Shown here piece after piece: positions 37,479-47,197 of a stretch of 64,000 bases of DNA. Source of the stretch: Alloyangia pacifica (GTDB taxonomy: Bacteria; Pseudomonadota; Alphaproteobacteria; Rhodobacterales; Rhodobacteraceae); NCBI RefSeq assembly GCF_003111685.1, contig NZ_CP022189.1, forward strand, positions 2,062,001 to 2,126,000, given 5' to 3'. The first letter of the stretch is position 1; each line of letters opens with the position of its first letter. The notes below the pieces were generated by a model. The model did no database searches, was not told the origin of the DNA, and saw only the letters and a program-made list of their open reading frames with translations. The translations under genes and the position numbers were made by a program.

Positions 37479-38744
37479 TCAGCCGGCCGACGCGGGCTCC
37501 TTCTTGGGGTCCGCGTAGATCAGCAGCGGCTTGGCGTCGGCGTTCACCGACTCCTCGTTCACCACGACCTCGGTCACATCGGCCATGCCCGGCAGCTCGA
37601 ACATGGTGTCGAGCAGGATGCCCTCGAGGATCGAGCGCAGGCCACGGGCGCCGGTCTTGCGCGCGATCGCCTTCTTCGCGATGGCCGAGAGCGCATCGTC
37701 GGTGAAGGTAAGCGTGGTGTCCTCCATCTCGAAGAGGCGCTGGTATTGCTTGACCAGAGCGTTCTTCGGCTGGGTGAGAATCGTCACCAGGGCGTCTTCG
37801 TCGAGATCCTCGAGCGTCGCGATCACCGGCAGACGGCCGACGAATTCCGGGATCAGGCCGAACTTCAGCAGATCCTCGGGTTCCAGCTCCTTGAAGATCT
37901 CGCCGGTGCCGCGCTGGTCGGGGTCCCGCACATCGGCGCCAAAGCCCATGGCCGAGCCCTTGCCGCGCTGCGCGATGATCCGGTCGAGACCGGCAAAGGC
38001 GCCGCCGCAGATAAACAGGATGTTCGTGGTGTCCACCTGCAGGAATTCCTGCTGCGGATGCTTGCGGCCGCCCTGCGGCGGAACCGAGGCCACGGTGCCT
38101 TCCATCAGCTTCAGCAGCGCCTGCTGCACGCCCTCGCCCGACACGTCGCGGGTGATCGAGGGGTTCTCGGACTTGCGGGTGATCTTGTCGACCTCGTCGA
38201 TGTAGACGATGCCGCGCTGCGCGCGTTCGACGTTGTACTCGCTCGATTGGAGAAGCTTGAGGATAATGTTCTCCACATCCTCGCCCACGTAGCCTGCTTC
38301 GGTCAGCGTGGTCGCATCGGCCATGGTGAAGGGCACGTCAAGAATGCGCGCCAGCGTCTGTGCCAGCAGCGTCTTGCCGCAGCCAGTCGGGCCGATCAGC
38401 AGGATGTTGGATTTCGCCAGCTCGATGTCGCCACTCTTCTGCGAGTGGTTGAGCCGCTTGTAGTGGTTGTGCACGGCCACAGAGAGCACGCGCTTCGCCT
38501 TCATCTGGCCGATCACGTAATCGTCCAGAACGTCGCAGATCTCGCGCGGCGTGGGCACACCGTCGGAGGACTTCAGGCCAGCGCCCTTGGTCTCCTCGCG
38601 GATGATATCCATGCAGAGCTCGACGCATTCGTCGCAGATGAAGACGGTCGGTCCCGCGATCAGCTTGCGTACCTCGTGCTGGCTCTTGCCGCAGAAGCTG
38701 CAATACAGGGTGTTTTTGCTGTCGCCGCCGGAGTTCGTCGCCAT
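37479..38744 (-). CDS. clpX: ATP-dependent Clp protease ATP-binding subunit ClpX
   Basis: A 421-residue AAA+ unfoldase that feeds proteins to ClpP. N-terminal zinc-binding domain with [18 protein letters not shown] and [10 protein letters not shown] (four Cys), Walker [13 protein letters not shown] (about 123-134), pore-loop GYVG and Walker [10 protein letters not shown], then sensor 2 GARGLRSI. The start at 38744 gives the [12 protein letters not shown]-terminus found in Rhodobacterales. Follows clpP on the same strand after a strong terminator; it likely has its own promoter. Confidence 0.97.
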   Translation of the reverse strand: MATNSGGDSKNTLYCSFCGKSQHEVRKLIAGPTVFICDECVELCMDIIREETKGAGLKSSDGVPTPREICDVLDDYVIGQMKAKRVLSVAVHNHYKRLNHSQKSGDIELAKSNILLIGPTGCGKTLLAQTLARILDVPFTMADATTLTEAGYVGEDVENIILKLLQSSEYNVERAQRGIVYIDEVDKITRKSENPSITRDVSGEGVQQALLKLMEGTVASVPPQGGRKHPQQEFLQVDTTNILFICGGAFAGLDRIIAQRGKGSAMGFGADVRDPDQRGTGEIFKELEPEDLLKFGLIPEFVGRLPVIATLEDLDEDALVTILTQPKNALVKQYQRLFEMEDTTLTFTDDALSAIAKKAIARKTGARGLRSILEGILLDTMFELPGMADVTEVVVNEESVNADAKPLLIYADPKKEPASAG

Positions 38745-38776
38745 GTCACACCTTTCCAGGCCTTGTGTTCGCATTG

Positions 38777-38796
38777 GTCGGGGCCGTTGCCCCGAC
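38777..38796 (-). promoter_or_regulatory. Hairpin in the clpX leader
   Basis: An 8-bp perfect stem, GTCGGGGC (38777-38784) with GCCCCGAC (38789-38796), loop CGTT, about 30 bases upstream of the clpX start. No T run follows. It may be part of the clpX 5' leader; no operator or heat-shock promoter is assigned in the 156-base gap. Confidence 0.35.
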
Positions 38797-38854
38797 GAGG
38801 CCTATCGTCTCTGCCAAGTCCGGAAAGTCTAGGACAGGCCTTTCCGGTCCACAA

Positions 38855-38889
38855 TGTCAAAATTGCCGCGCGCGGGTCGGCGCGCGGCA
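38855..38889 (-). terminator. Factor-independent terminator after clpP
   Basis: A perfect 10-bp stem, TGCCGCGCGC (38864-38873) with GCGCGCGGCA (38880-38889), loop GGGTCG. On the minus strand it is followed by ATTTTGAC, 11 bases after the clpP stop. It should uncouple part of clpX transcription from clpP. Confidence 0.75.
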
Positions 38890-38900
38890 CGGGCGGCGGG

Positions 38901-39527
38901 TTACGCCGCGTCGGCGCTGCCGCGCTTCTCGACGATCTCGTCGATGAGGCCCCAGGCCTTGGCGTCCTCGGGCGACATGAAGTTGTCGCGCTCGAGCGCC
39001 CGCTCGACTTCCTCGAGGGTGCGGCCGCAGTGCTTCACGTAGATTTCGTTGAGCCGCTTCTTCAGCTTCAGCGTCTCTTCCGCGTGGATCATGATGTCGG
39101 TCGCCTGGCCCTGGTAGCCGCCCGAGGGCTGGTGCACCATGACGCGGCTGTTCGGCAGCGAGAAGCGCATGCCCGGCTCGCCAGCGGCAAGCAGCAGCGA
39201 GCCCATCGAGGCCGCCTGCCCGATCACCAGCGTCGAGACCTTGGGCTTGATGTACTGCATCGTGTCGTAGATCGACAGACCCGAGGTCACCACGCCGCCC
39301 GGGCTGTTGATGTACATCGAGATTTCCTTGCCCGGGTTCTCGGCCTCGAGGTGCAGCAGCTGCGCCACGATCAGCGAGGACATGCCGTCATGCACCGGGC
39401 CCGAGAGGAAGATGATACGCTCCTTCAGCAGCCGCGAGAAGATATCGTAGGCCCGCTCGCCACGGCTGGTCTGCTCGACGACCATGGGGACGAGGGTGTT
39501 CATGTATGTTTCAAATGGGTCTTTCAT
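38901..39527 (-). CDS. clpP: ATP-dependent Clp protease proteolytic subunit
   Basis: A 208-residue serine peptidase that forms the ClpP barrel. The catalytic triad is visible: Ser about 107 in [11 protein letters not shown], His about 132 in VMVHQPSGG and Asp about 181 in LERDNFMSP. The N-terminal [20 protein letters not shown] holds the axial-loop region. Standard length. It precedes clpX on the same strand, separated by a terminator. Confidence 0.97.
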   Translation of the reverse strand: MKDPFETYMNTLVPMVVEQTSRGERAYDIFSRLLKERIIFLSGPVHDGMSSLIVAQLLHLEAENPGKEISMYINSPGGVVTSGLSIYDTMQYIKPKVSTLVIGQAASMGSLLLAAGEPGMRFSLPNSRVMVHQPSGGYQGQATDIMIHAEETLKLKKRLNEIYVKHCGRTLEEVERALERDNFMSPEDAKAWGLIDEIVEKRGSADAA

Positions 39528-39637
39528 CTTCGCCTGCCTGCTCTGTCGTGTCCAAATGGTGCCTAGCGCGCGCGCGTTAAACGAGTCTTAGTGTCGGGCC
39601 AGAGGGGCTGCAAGGGCTGGCGCGCCAATTCCCCGGC

Positions 39638-40558
39638 TCATGCGTCGCCCCAGTCCTGTGGTGACGCGCAACTGTGTCGGCTGCATTCCAGCTCGAGCGT
39701 CACCTGCCGCAAGCCGAAGCGGCTCTGCATCTCCTCCTTCACCGCGCGCTTGATCCCGTCGGCGCGGGCCCAGGCGCCCTCATCGACCACAAGATGCGCC
39801 TGCAGCGCAGCGTTGTGCTCGTCGACCTGCCACAAGTGCGCCTTGTGCAGCCCCGCGACGCCGTCGATCGCCTGCGCCGCCTCCAGCACCTGCGCCGGCA
39901 CCACGTCAAGCGGGCTGCCCAGCATCAGTACGCGGATCACCCCGCCGATCTCGGCAAAGGCCATCCACAGGATGTATCCGGCGATGAGCAGCGTCACCAG
40001 CGGGTCGATCCAGGTCCAGCCGAAATGCAGGATCAGCGTCCCCGCCAAGATCACCGCGAGCGAACCCATGGCGTCCGCCACGTTGTGCAGGAAGGCGGCG
40101 CGGATGTTCTGGCTGTCCTTCGACATCGAATAGGTCAACAGCGCGGTCACCACGTCGATCACCAGCGCGACGGCAGCAATGATCACCACCATCCAGCCCT
40201 GCACCGGCTCGGGCGAGAGAAACCGCAGGATCGCCTCGATCATCAGGTAGACGCCGATGACGATCAGCGTGGTGTAGTTGATCAGCGCCGCCACTGTCTC
40301 GGCACGGGCGTAGCCAAAGGGCATCTCGGCATTGGCCGGGCGGCGCGCGATCTTGCGCGCCAGCGCGGCGATGATCAGCGAGATCGCATCCGAGAAATTG
40401 TGCAGCGCGTCGGCGATCATCGCGAGGCTGCCCGAGAGGATGCCGCCCACCACTTGCGCGACGGTGAGCAGCATGTTCACGCCGACCGCGAGCGCCATGC
40501 GAAAATCGCCGGCCTCGGGGTCCACGTGATGATGATGGTGGTGATGGTGGTGACTCAT
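39638..40558 (-). CDS. Cation diffusion facilitator, zinc-type (ZitB/CzcD-like)
   Basis: A 306-residue inner-membrane metal/proton antiporter. It starts with a run of nine His right after MS, then six membrane helices. The zinc-site residues fit the HxxxD pattern in ALHNFSDAIS and FLHNVADAMG (helices 2 and 5). The cytosolic C-terminal domain has HLWQVDEHNAALQAHL. The pattern suggests zinc export, but cobalt or cadmium cannot be excluded. The start at 40558 is the ATG before the His run; a longer frame to 40627 is unconserved. Confidence 0.9.
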   Translation of the reverse strand: MSHHHHHHHHHVDPEAGDFRMALAVGVNMLLTVAQVVGGILSGSLAMIADALHNFSDAISLIIAALARKIARRPANAEMPFGYARAETVAALINYTTLIVIGVYLMIEAILRFLSPEPVQGWMVVIIAAVALVIDVVTALLTYSMSKDSQNIRAAFLHNVADAMGSLAVILAGTLILHFGWTWIDPLVTLLIAGYILWMAFAEIGGVIRVLMLGSPLDVVPAQVLEAAQAIDGVAGLHKAHLWQVDEHNAALQAHLVVDEGAWARADGIKRAVKEEMQSRFGLRQVTLELECSRHSCASPQDWGDA

Positions 40559-40686
40559 GCGGGCATCAGGCGCTCGTACGCCGGGAAGGTCAATAGGGGC
40601 GGCAGGATACAGACGGCGCGGAGGCAACCGGCGCCCTGTCCATTCGCGGGATCGGAGGGAGTGAGGGTCGTCAGGCCGTCAGCCTG

Positions 40687-40845
40687 TCAGAGCACAGCGT
40701 CGCGGGATTCGGGCTCCGCATGCTGGAGCGTGCGGGTGATATCGTAGCCAGGCCGCTCGGCGTGCTCGTTCTTCGGGAACAGCCCCAGCGCCGCAGACAG
40801 CGACAGCAGGGCGGCGGCGCAGAGAATCCAGTGGCGAAAGCTCAT
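40687..40845 (-). CDS. Small single-helix membrane protein, unknown
   Basis: A 52-residue protein starting MSFRHWILCAAALLSLSAAL: one N-terminal hydrophobic segment (signal anchor or uncleaved signal), then a polar tail rich in charged residues. Weak ribosome site (GGACG). It lies between the CDF and ribE genes, both on the same strand. It is a plausible small gene, but compositional support is limited. Confidence 0.45.
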   Translation of the reverse strand: MSFRHWILCAAALLSLSAALGLFPKNEHAERPGYDITRTLQHAEPESRDAVL

Positions 40846-40997
40846 CGGGACGTCCTTCTTCTTGCCTGTTTGTACGGGGCGCTGGCATTTCATATGGGGC
40901 GCTCTGCGGCGCGATCCACCCGACTATGCAGCAACGCCGGGTCAAGCCGGGCTCACGATCCTGCGAGGAGACGGCACAACGGCATGTTTCCGCGCGA

Positions 40998-41028
40998 CAA
41001 AAAAACGGCCCCCGGGCGGGAGCCGTTC
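40998..41028 (-). terminator. Factor-independent terminator of ribE
   Basis: AACGGC (41004-41009) pairs with GCCGTT (41022-41027), with CCC/GGG continuing the stem inside. On the minus strand the stem is followed by a run of seven T (plus-strand A at 40999-41005), 28 bases after the ribE stop. A classic terminator. Confidence 0.85.
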
Positions 41029-41054
41029 ACAGGCGCGGGACGGGGCCGGTCGGC

Positions 41055-41642
41055 TCAGCTCATCTCGCGCAGGCGCGCGACGTAGCGGGCCATGGTGTCG
41101 ATCTCGAGATTGACCTTGTCGCCCAGCTTCACGCCACCCCAGGTGGTCACTTCCTTGGTGTGCGGGATGAAGTTGATGCCGAAGGTGGTGCCCTGCACCT
41201 CGTTGACGGTCAGCGAGGTGCCGTTGAGCGCCACCGAGCCCTTGGGCGCGATGAACTTCGCCAGCTCGTCCGGCGCGCGCAGCTGTACGCGGGTGCTGTC
41301 GCCCTCGTCCTGGATCGAGACCACCTCGGCCAGCCCGTCCACATGGCCCGACACGATGTGCCCGCCCAGCTCGTCGCCGACCTTCAGCGCCCGCTCGAGA
41401 TTGACCCGCTTGCCGGGTTCCCAGGATCCGAGGTTGGTCTTGGACAGGGTCTCGGCGCTGATCTGCACGTCGAACCAGTCCTCGCCCAAAGTGACCACGG
41501 TCAGGCAGACACCGTCGCAGGCGATGGAGGCGCCGATTTCGATGCCCGCGGTGTCATAGGCGGTGCCGATGCGCGCGGTCAGGTCGCCCGCCTGTTCGAG
41601 CGCCCGGATTTCCCCCATGTCGGTGACGATGCCGGTGAACAT
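41055..41642 (-). CDS. ribE: Riboflavin synthase
   Basis: A 195-residue trimeric enzyme that makes riboflavin from two molecules of 6,7-dimethyl-8-ribityllumazine. Two tandem lumazine-binding domains: MFTGIVTDMGEI ... GHIVSGHVDG (first) and IAPKGSVALNGTSLTVNEV (second). Start at 41642 has GAGAGGA 10 bases upstream; this gives the family N-terminus MFTGIV. It is alone here, not in a rib operon, and no FMN riboswitch was seen in the 145-base divergent gap to the capsule gene. Confidence 0.95.
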   Translation of the reverse strand: MFTGIVTDMGEIRALEQAGDLTARIGTAYDTAGIEIGASIACDGVCLTVVTLGEDWFDVQISAETLSKTNLGSWEPGKRVNLERALKVGDELGGHIVSGHVDGLAEVVSIQDEGDSTRVQLRAPDELAKFIAPKGSVALNGTSLTVNEVQGTTFGINFIPHTKEVTTWGGVKLGDKVNLEIDTMARYVARLREMS

Positions 41643-41787
41643 CTGCAAATCCTCTCGACGGCCCCGAGCGCCATAGTTCTCTGGTCACGGGCCTTATTTT
41701 GGTCAAATACTGCCGCTAGGGAGGGCCATCGGGCCGGAGAGCCGGACGCCAACCCCTTACGAGTAGGCCGATCCTTAACGAGTGCCC

Positions 41788-43098
41788 ATGTCCAAGGCAA
41801 CCGCAGACCAGCCAGCAGCGCCACCGCGCCGTGTCTTCCTCTTCCTGCAGGGGCCGCACGGTCCGTTCTTTCATCGTCTCGGCGCCATGTTGCGCCGCAC
41901 CGGGGCCGAGGTCTGGCGGGTCGGATTCAATGCCGGAGACCGCGCGTTCTGGTTCCACGGCGAGAGCTACCTGCCCTTCAACGGCACTCCCGAGGACTGG
42001 CCCGCACGCATCGCCGCCCTGCTCGCCGAGAAGCGTGTCACCGACCTCGTGCTTTACGGCGACACGCGCGGCATCCACGCCGAGGCGGTGACCGAGGCGC
42101 GTCGGCGCGGGCTGCGTGTCCATGTCTTCGAGGAAGGCTACATGCGCCCCTACTGGGTGACCTACGAACGCGGCGGCGCCAATGGGCATTCGCGGCTGAT
42201 GCAGATGGACGTGGCGGACATGCGCGCCGCGCTGGCACGCTCCGACATGGAAGCCCCCCTGCCCCCCGGCCACTGGGGCGACATGCGCCAGCACATCTTC
42301 TATGGCGCGCTCTACCATTGGTTCGTGATGTTCCGAAACGGCGACTATCGCAACTTCCGCGCCCATCGCGACCTGCCCGTCGCGCGCGAGTTCCAACTCT
42401 ACCTGAAACGTCTGCTGACGATGCCGCTGACCCGGGTCGAACGCTTTCTCGAGACTCTGCAGATCCGCCGCGGCGGCTACCCCTACCACCTCGTGCTGCT
42501 GCAGCTCGAGCACGACTCCAGCTTCCGCAAGCATTCGCCGTTTGCCAGCATGGGCGAGTTCGTCGACCTCGTGCTGGACGGCTTCGCCGAAGGCGCGCCG
42601 GGCCATCATCACCTGGTGTTCAAGGCCCACCCTCTTGAGAATGGCCAGCTGCCGCTGCGCCGCATGATCGCCGAGGCCGCGCGCCGGCTCGGCATCGCCG
42701 ACCGGGTGCATTTCGTCCCCGGCGGCAAGCTGGCAAGGCTTCTCGACGACGCGCGCAGCGCGGTGACGGTGAATTCAACCGCCGGACAGCAGGTGCTCTG
42801 GCGCGGCATTCCGCTCAGGACCTTCGGCCGCGCGGTCTATGCCAAGCCCGAGTTCGTCTCTGATCAGCCGCTGCCCGAGTTCTTCGCCTTGCCGACCCGC
42901 CCAGACAGCCGCGCCTACAAGGACTACCGGCGGTATCTGCTTGAAACCAGCCAAGTTCCCGGTGGCTTCTACGCGTCGCGCGGGCGCAGACAACTTCTGC
43001 GGCAGGTGGTCGACATGATGCTCTCCCCTCACGATCCTTACGACGCGCTGCGCAACGGGACCGCGGCGCCTCGGCAACAGTTGCGGCTGGTCCGCTGA
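41788..43098 (+). CDS. Capsule polysaccharide transferase KpsS-like
   Basis: 436 residues. KpsS and KpsC add the poly-Kdo linker to the lipid that anchors group 2 capsules. The N-terminus VFLFLQGPHGPFFHRLGAML is the KpsS pattern, with YGDTRGIHAEAV and FEEGYMRPYWVTYE in the middle and FKAHPLENGQ and NSTAGQQVLWRGIP in the C-terminal half. No membrane helix. A GTG 6 bases upstream is an alternative start. First of three capsule genes (kpsS, export lipoprotein, kpsC). Confidence 0.9.
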   Translation: MSKATADQPAAPPRRVFLFLQGPHGPFFHRLGAMLRRTGAEVWRVGFNAGDRAFWFHGESYLPFNGTPEDWPARIAALLAEKRVTDLVLYGDTRGIHAEAVTEARRRGLRVHVFEEGYMRPYWVTYERGGANGHSRLMQMDVADMRAALARSDMEAPLPPGHWGDMRQHIFYGALYHWFVMFRNGDYRNFRAHRDLPVAREFQLYLKRLLTMPLTRVERFLETLQIRRGGYPYHLVLLQLEHDSSFRKHSPFASMGEFVDLVLDGFAEGAPGHHHLVFKAHPLENGQLPLRRMIAEAARRLGIADRVHFVPGGKLARLLDDARSAVTVNSTAGQQVLWRGIPLRTFGRAVYAKPEFVSDQPLPEFFALPTRPDSRAYKDYRRYLLETSQVPGGFYASRGRRQLLRQVVDMMLSPHDPYDALRNGTAAPRQQLRLVR

Positions 43099-43193
43099 GC
43101 CCGCGCCAAGGCCGGACTCGCTTTTGAAACCGCATTTCCGTACCTTACGCAAAAAACCTGAGGCAGATAAGAACAGGTCGAGGAGACCGAGCC

Positions 43194-44336
43194 GTGAAAC
43201 AGTCCCGCTCCCGATGGGCGAAATCCGCCGCCCTTCTGGCCGCAGTGTCGATTCTGGCATCCTGCGCCCTGCCCCGCGTCGGTCCCAACAAGGATGAAAT
43301 CTACTCCGGTTCCGTGCAGCGCGAAGGCGATGCCTTCATCGTTTCGGTCAACGACCGGGTGACCCGCGCCACCGCCGTCGTGCCTGCACTCGGCTTCTCC
43401 GACCAGTTCCAGGGCGCAGGCCTCGTCGGCTCCGACACCATCCAGCCCGGCGACACGCTCGGCCTGACGATCTGGGAGAACGTCGACGACGGGCTGCTGG
43501 CCGCTGCCGAAACCAATGCCACCGCGCTCGAAGAGGTGCAGGTCGACGGCTCGGGCTTCATCTTCGTGCCCTACGCCGGCCGCATAAGGGCCTCGGGCAA
43601 CTCGCCCGAGACCGTGCGCCGGATCATCACCGAGAAGCTGCAGGATCAGACCCCCGACCCGCAGGTCGAGGTGCGCCGCCTTGCCGGTGACGGCTCGACC
43701 GTCAGTCTGGTCGGCGCCGTGGGCGGTCAGGGCGTCTACGCCATCGAGCGCCCGACCCGGACGCTTTCGTCGATGCTGGCCCGCGCTGGCGGCATCACCA
43801 TCCAGCCCGAGATCGCCCAGATCACCGTGCTGCGTGGCGGCAACCAGGGCAAGATCTGGTTCCAGGATCTCTACAAGAACCCGCGCTACGACATCGCCCT
43901 GCGCGGCGGCGACCGCATCCTCGTCGAGGAGGACACCCGCGCCTTCACCGCGCTCGGCGCCACCGGCACCCAGGCCCGCGTGCCCTTCGAGACGCAGACG
44001 CTTTCGGCCGTCGAGGCGATCGCCCAGGTCGGCGGCCTCGTGCCCTCGGCCTCGGACCCGACCGGCGTGTTCATCTTCCGCAACGAGCCCGCCGACATCG
44101 CCAACCAGGTGCTCGGTCGCAGCGACCTGATCGGGGCGCAGCGCATGGTCTACGTGCTCGACCTGACCAAGCCCAACGGCATGTTCATGGCGCGCGACTT
44201 CGTGGTGCGCGACCAGGACACGCTTTACGTCACCGAGGCGCCCTATGCCCAATGGAGCAAGGCGATCACCTCGCTCACCGGCACGCTGACCGCCATCGCA
44301 ACCGTCTCGACCGTCCGCGACGCGGTGACCAACTGA
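43194..44336 (+). CDS. Wza/KpsD-like polysaccharide export outer membrane lipoprotein
   Basis: 380 residues. It starts at GTG (43194) with GAGGAG upstream. The signal peptide ends in a lipobox LASC (about residue 24), so it is a lipoprotein. A Poly_export domain at about 80-170 (QPGDTLGLTIWENVDDG; VPYAGRIRASGNSPETVR) is followed by SLBB-like repeats (VGAVGGQGVYAIERPTRTL; LRGGDRILVEEDTRAFTALG). Forms the outer-membrane exit ring for capsule or exopolysaccharide. Flanked by kpsS and kpsC; no kpsMT in the window. Confidence 0.92.
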   Translation: MKQSRSRWAKSAALLAAVSILASCALPRVGPNKDEIYSGSVQREGDAFIVSVNDRVTRATAVVPALGFSDQFQGAGLVGSDTIQPGDTLGLTIWENVDDGLLAAAETNATALEEVQVDGSGFIFVPYAGRIRASGNSPETVRRIITEKLQDQTPDPQVEVRRLAGDGSTVSLVGAVGGQGVYAIERPTRTLSSMLARAGGITIQPEIAQITVLRGGNQGKIWFQDLYKNPRYDIALRGGDRILVEEDTRAFTALGATGTQARVPFETQTLSAVEAIAQVGGLVPSASDPTGVFIFRNEPADIANQVLGRSDLIGAQRMVYVLDLTKPNGMFMARDFVVRDQDTLYVTEAPYAQWSKAITSLTGTLTAIATVSTVRDAVTN

Positions 44337-46378
44337 TCAAGGACACGGCCCTGAATAATCATAACGAGGGACAGGGCAGCGCCGGGGGAGAAATCCCCCG
44401 GCGTCTCTATGTCTACACCGGCGGTTTCCTGACCCAGCGCCGGCTGCGGCGGATGCTGGCGCTGGCTGGCTGGGAGGTATCCCTGGGCCTCCCCTCGGCG
44501 CAGGATCACGTCGGCGTCTGGGGCCAGTCTCCCTACGCCGCGCGCGGCGAGGCGATGGCGGCACGCTACGGGGCACCGCTGCTGCGGATCGAGGACGCCT
44601 TCCTGCGCTCGCTGCACCCGGGCCGCAAGGGACAGCCCCCGCTCGGGCTGCTGCTCGACCGTACCGGCGTGCATTTCGACGCCAGCGCGCCTTCGGACCT
44701 GGAGACCCTGCTGGCCACCCATCCGCTCGACGATCACGCTCTGCTCTCGCGCGCCCGCGGCGGCATTGCCCGGATGCGCGCGGCGCATCTAACCAAGTAC
44801 AGCGGCTTCGACCCCGGGCAGCCGGTGCCCGAGCCCGGCTACGTGCTGGTCATCGACCAGACGCAGGGCGACGCCTCGGTCCGCGCCTCGGGCGGCGACC
44901 GCAACCGCTTTCTCGAGATGCTCTACTGGGCGCAGGAGGAAAACCCCGGCGCCCGCATCGTGATCAAGACCCATCCAGAGACCGCGCAGGGGCTGCGACC
45001 GGGGCATTTCACCCAAATGGACGCACAAGGGCGGGTCAGCCTCTGCACCGATCCCGTCTCTCCCTGGGCGCTGCTCGAGGGGGCTGTGGCGGTCTACACG
45101 CTCAGCTCGCAGATGGGCTTCGAGGCGATCCTTGCCGGACATCGCCCCCGCGTCTTCGGCACGCCCTTCTATGCAGGATGGGGGCTGACGCAGGACGAGA
45201 TGCCGCTGCCGCGCCGGAACCGCAGCCTTACCCGCGCGCAGCTCTTTGCCGCGGCGATGATCCTCTATCCCACCTGGTACGATCCCTGCCACGACACGCT
45301 CTGCCCCTTCGAGGACGCGCTCGGCGCGCTCGAGGCGCAGACCAGGGCGTGGCGCGAGGACCGGCAAGGCTGGGTCGCCTCGGGCATGAAGCTGTGGAAA
45401 CGGCGGGCGTTGCAGGGCTTCTTTGGCGGGCAGAAAGCGATGGTCTTTGCCGAAGGCGCCGCCGCCGACGGCAAGTCTGCACAAACCGGCCGGCGCCGCA
45501 TGACCTGGGCGGGCAAGGCCGAGGGGAACGTGGTGCGGGTCGAGGACGGCTTCCTGCGCTCGCGCGGGCTCGGGGCCGAGCTGGTTCCGCCGCTGTCGCT
45601 GGTGCTCGACGATCTGGGCATCTACTACGATCCGACCCGGCCTTCGCGGCTGGAAACGATCCTCGCGAAAGCGCCCGAGCTGCGCCCCGACCAGCAGGAC
45701 CGCACGCAGCGGCTCATCGCGCGGCTCACCGGCGCGGGGCTGACCAAATACAACCTCGGAACGCCGCCCCCGGCCCTGCCTGACGGGCATCGCATCCTCG
45801 TGGTCGGGCAGGTCGAGGACGATGCCTCGATCCGCCTCGGCAGCCCCGACATGCAAAGCAACGCCGCGCTGCTCGCCCGCACCCGCGCCGAGAACCCCGA
45901 GGCCGTTCTGCTGTGGAAGCCGCACCCCGATGTCAGCGCCCGGCTGCGCAAGGGCGCTGTCGCGCAGCCCGAGAGGTGGGCCGACCTGACGGTCGAGGGC
46001 ACGGACATGGGAGCTCTGCTGGGACAGGTGCAGGAGGTCTGGACGATGACGTCGCTTTCCGGCTTCGAGGCGCTGCTGCGCGGGGTTCCCGTCACGACGC
46101 TCGGCGCGCCGTTCTACGCCGGATGGGGGCTGACGCGCGACCTCGGGCCGGTCCCGGCGCGCCGCCTGTCCGGACAGCGGCCCACGCTCGAGGCGCTGGT
46201 CCACGCCACCCTCATCTCCTACCCGCGGTACCGCGATCCGGTGAGCGGCCTGCCCTGCACGGCAGAGGTCGTCGCGGAGAGGCTGGAGCACGGTGCGATC
46301 CCGCACCCCGGCCTGCCCAACCGGCTGCTGTCGAAACTTCAGGGGCTGCTTGCCTCGCAGGCGCATTTCTGGCGCTGA
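44252..46378 (+). CDS. Capsule polysaccharide transferase KpsC-like, tandem domains, start uncertain
   Basis: About 670-708 residues. Two copies of a capsule-synthesis transferase domain are visible: EDAFLRS/EDGFLRS, TKYSG/TKYNL, KTHPE/KPHPD and FYAGWGLT twice (about residues 305 and 620). Conserved sequence begins RRLYVYTGGFLTQRR at about 44402. Upstream there is no in-frame GTG or TTG, and the only ATG (44252) lies 85 bases inside the export gene; CTG at 44351 follows AAGGAC and is an alternative start. Third gene of the capsule set, convergent with znuB. Confidence 0.85.
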   Translation: MEQGDHLAHRHADRHRNRLDRPRRGDQLIKDTALNNHNEGQGSAGGEIPRRLYVYTGGFLTQRRLRRMLALAGWEVSLGLPSAQDHVGVWGQSPYAARGEAMAARYGAPLLRIEDAFLRSLHPGRKGQPPLGLLLDRTGVHFDASAPSDLETLLATHPLDDHALLSRARGGIARMRAAHLTKYSGFDPGQPVPEPGYVLVIDQTQGDASVRASGGDRNRFLEMLYWAQEENPGARIVIKTHPETAQGLRPGHFTQMDAQGRVSLCTDPVSPWALLEGAVAVYTLSSQMGFEAILAGHRPRVFGTPFYAGWGLTQDEMPLPRRNRSLTRAQLFAAAMILYPTWYDPCHDTLCPFEDALGALEAQTRAWREDRQGWVASGMKLWKRRALQGFFGGQKAMVFAEGAAADGKSAQTGRRRMTWAGKAEGNVVRVEDGFLRSRGLGAELVPPLSLVLDDLGIYYDPTRPSRLETILAKAPELRPDQQDRTQRLIARLTGAGLTKYNLGTPPPALPDGHRILVVGQVEDDASIRLGSPDMQSNAALLARTRAENPEAVLLWKPHPDVSARLRKGAVAQPERWADLTVEGTDMGALLGQVQEVWTMTSLSGFEALLRGVPVTTLGAPFYAGWGLTRDLGPVPARRLSGQRPTLEALVHATLISYPRYRDPVSGLPCTAEVVAERLEHGAIPHPGLPNRLLSKLQGLLASQAHFWR

Positions 46379-46402
46379 CACGCCGGGGGCCGCCTTGGGC
46401 GC

Positions 46403-47197
46403 TCAGCGCCGCCCGCGCAGCGCCCCGAGGCTCGCGGTGACCGCAAAGATCAGCGTTGCCGCGCAAACCATGCTCGGTCCGGCGGGCGTGTCGAAGAGCA
46501 GCGCGCCCTCGAGCCCGGCCAATGCAGAAACCCCACCGATCCCCGCCGCCATCAGCGCCATCGCCTCGGGCGTGCGCGCAAAGGGCCGGGCCGCCGCCGC
46601 CGGGATGAGGAGCATCGCCCCGATCAAGAGCACGCCCACCACCTTGATGGCCACCGCCACGGTCAGCGCCAGCGCCACGGTCAGCACCCGGCTTTCCAGT
46701 CGCGGGTCGATGCCGCTGGCATGGGCAAGGTCGGGCGAGAGCGTCGCGGTCAGCAGCGCCTGCCAGCGCCAGAGCAGCAGCGCCAGCACGAGCGCCGCCC
46801 CGCCCCAGATCACCAGCAAATCGCTCTTGGTGACCGCGAGGATGTCACCGAAGAGATAGGCCGAAAGGTCGAGCCGCGCGCCCGGTACGAAGGTGATCGC
46901 CACGAGGCCGATCGCCAGCGCACCATGCGCCAGCACACCAAGCACCGTGTCGATCCCGAGCCCGCGCTCGCTCAACGCGCCCACGAGCACCGCCATGACC
47001 AGCGCCACGAAGAGCGTCCCGGCAAAGACCGGCAGCGAGAGGGCCAGCGAGAGCGCCACGCCAAGGATCGCCGCGTGGGCCGTGGCATCGCCGAAGTTGG
47101 CCATGCGCCGCCACGATACGAAGCAGCCGAGGGGTGCCGCCGCCAAGGCAAGGCCGAGCCCCGCCAGCGCCGCGCGTACAAGGAAATCGTCCAGCAT
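46403..47197 (-). CDS. znuB: Zinc ABC transporter permease ZnuB
   Basis: A 264-residue inner-membrane permease with about 8 helices, of the ABC-3 metal family. It begins MLDDFLVRAALAGLGLALAA and has FVSWRRMANFGDATAHAAIL near residue 35, the usual family segment, and GIDPRLESRVLTVALALTVA near 195. Start overlaps the znuC stop in TGATG form, so they are coupled. Last gene of zur-znuC-znuB. Confidence 0.94.
   Translation of the reverse strand: MLDDFLVRAALAGLGLALAAAPLGCFVSWRRMANFGDATAHAAILGVALSLALSLPVFAGTLFVALVMAVLVGALSERGLGIDTVLGVLAHGALAIGLVAITFVPGARLDLSAYLFGDILAVTKSDLLVIWGGAALVLALLLWRWQALLTATLSPDLAHASGIDPRLESRVLTVALALTVAVAIKVVGVLLIGAMLLIPAAAARPFARTPEAMALMAAGIGGVSALAGLEGALLFDTPAGPSMVCAATLIFAVTASLGALRGRR

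Noticed and set aside
41643..41787. FMN riboswitch ahead of riboflavin synthase
   Set aside because: The 145-base gap has none of the conserved junction sequences or the six-stem layout of the FMN aptamer that I could find.
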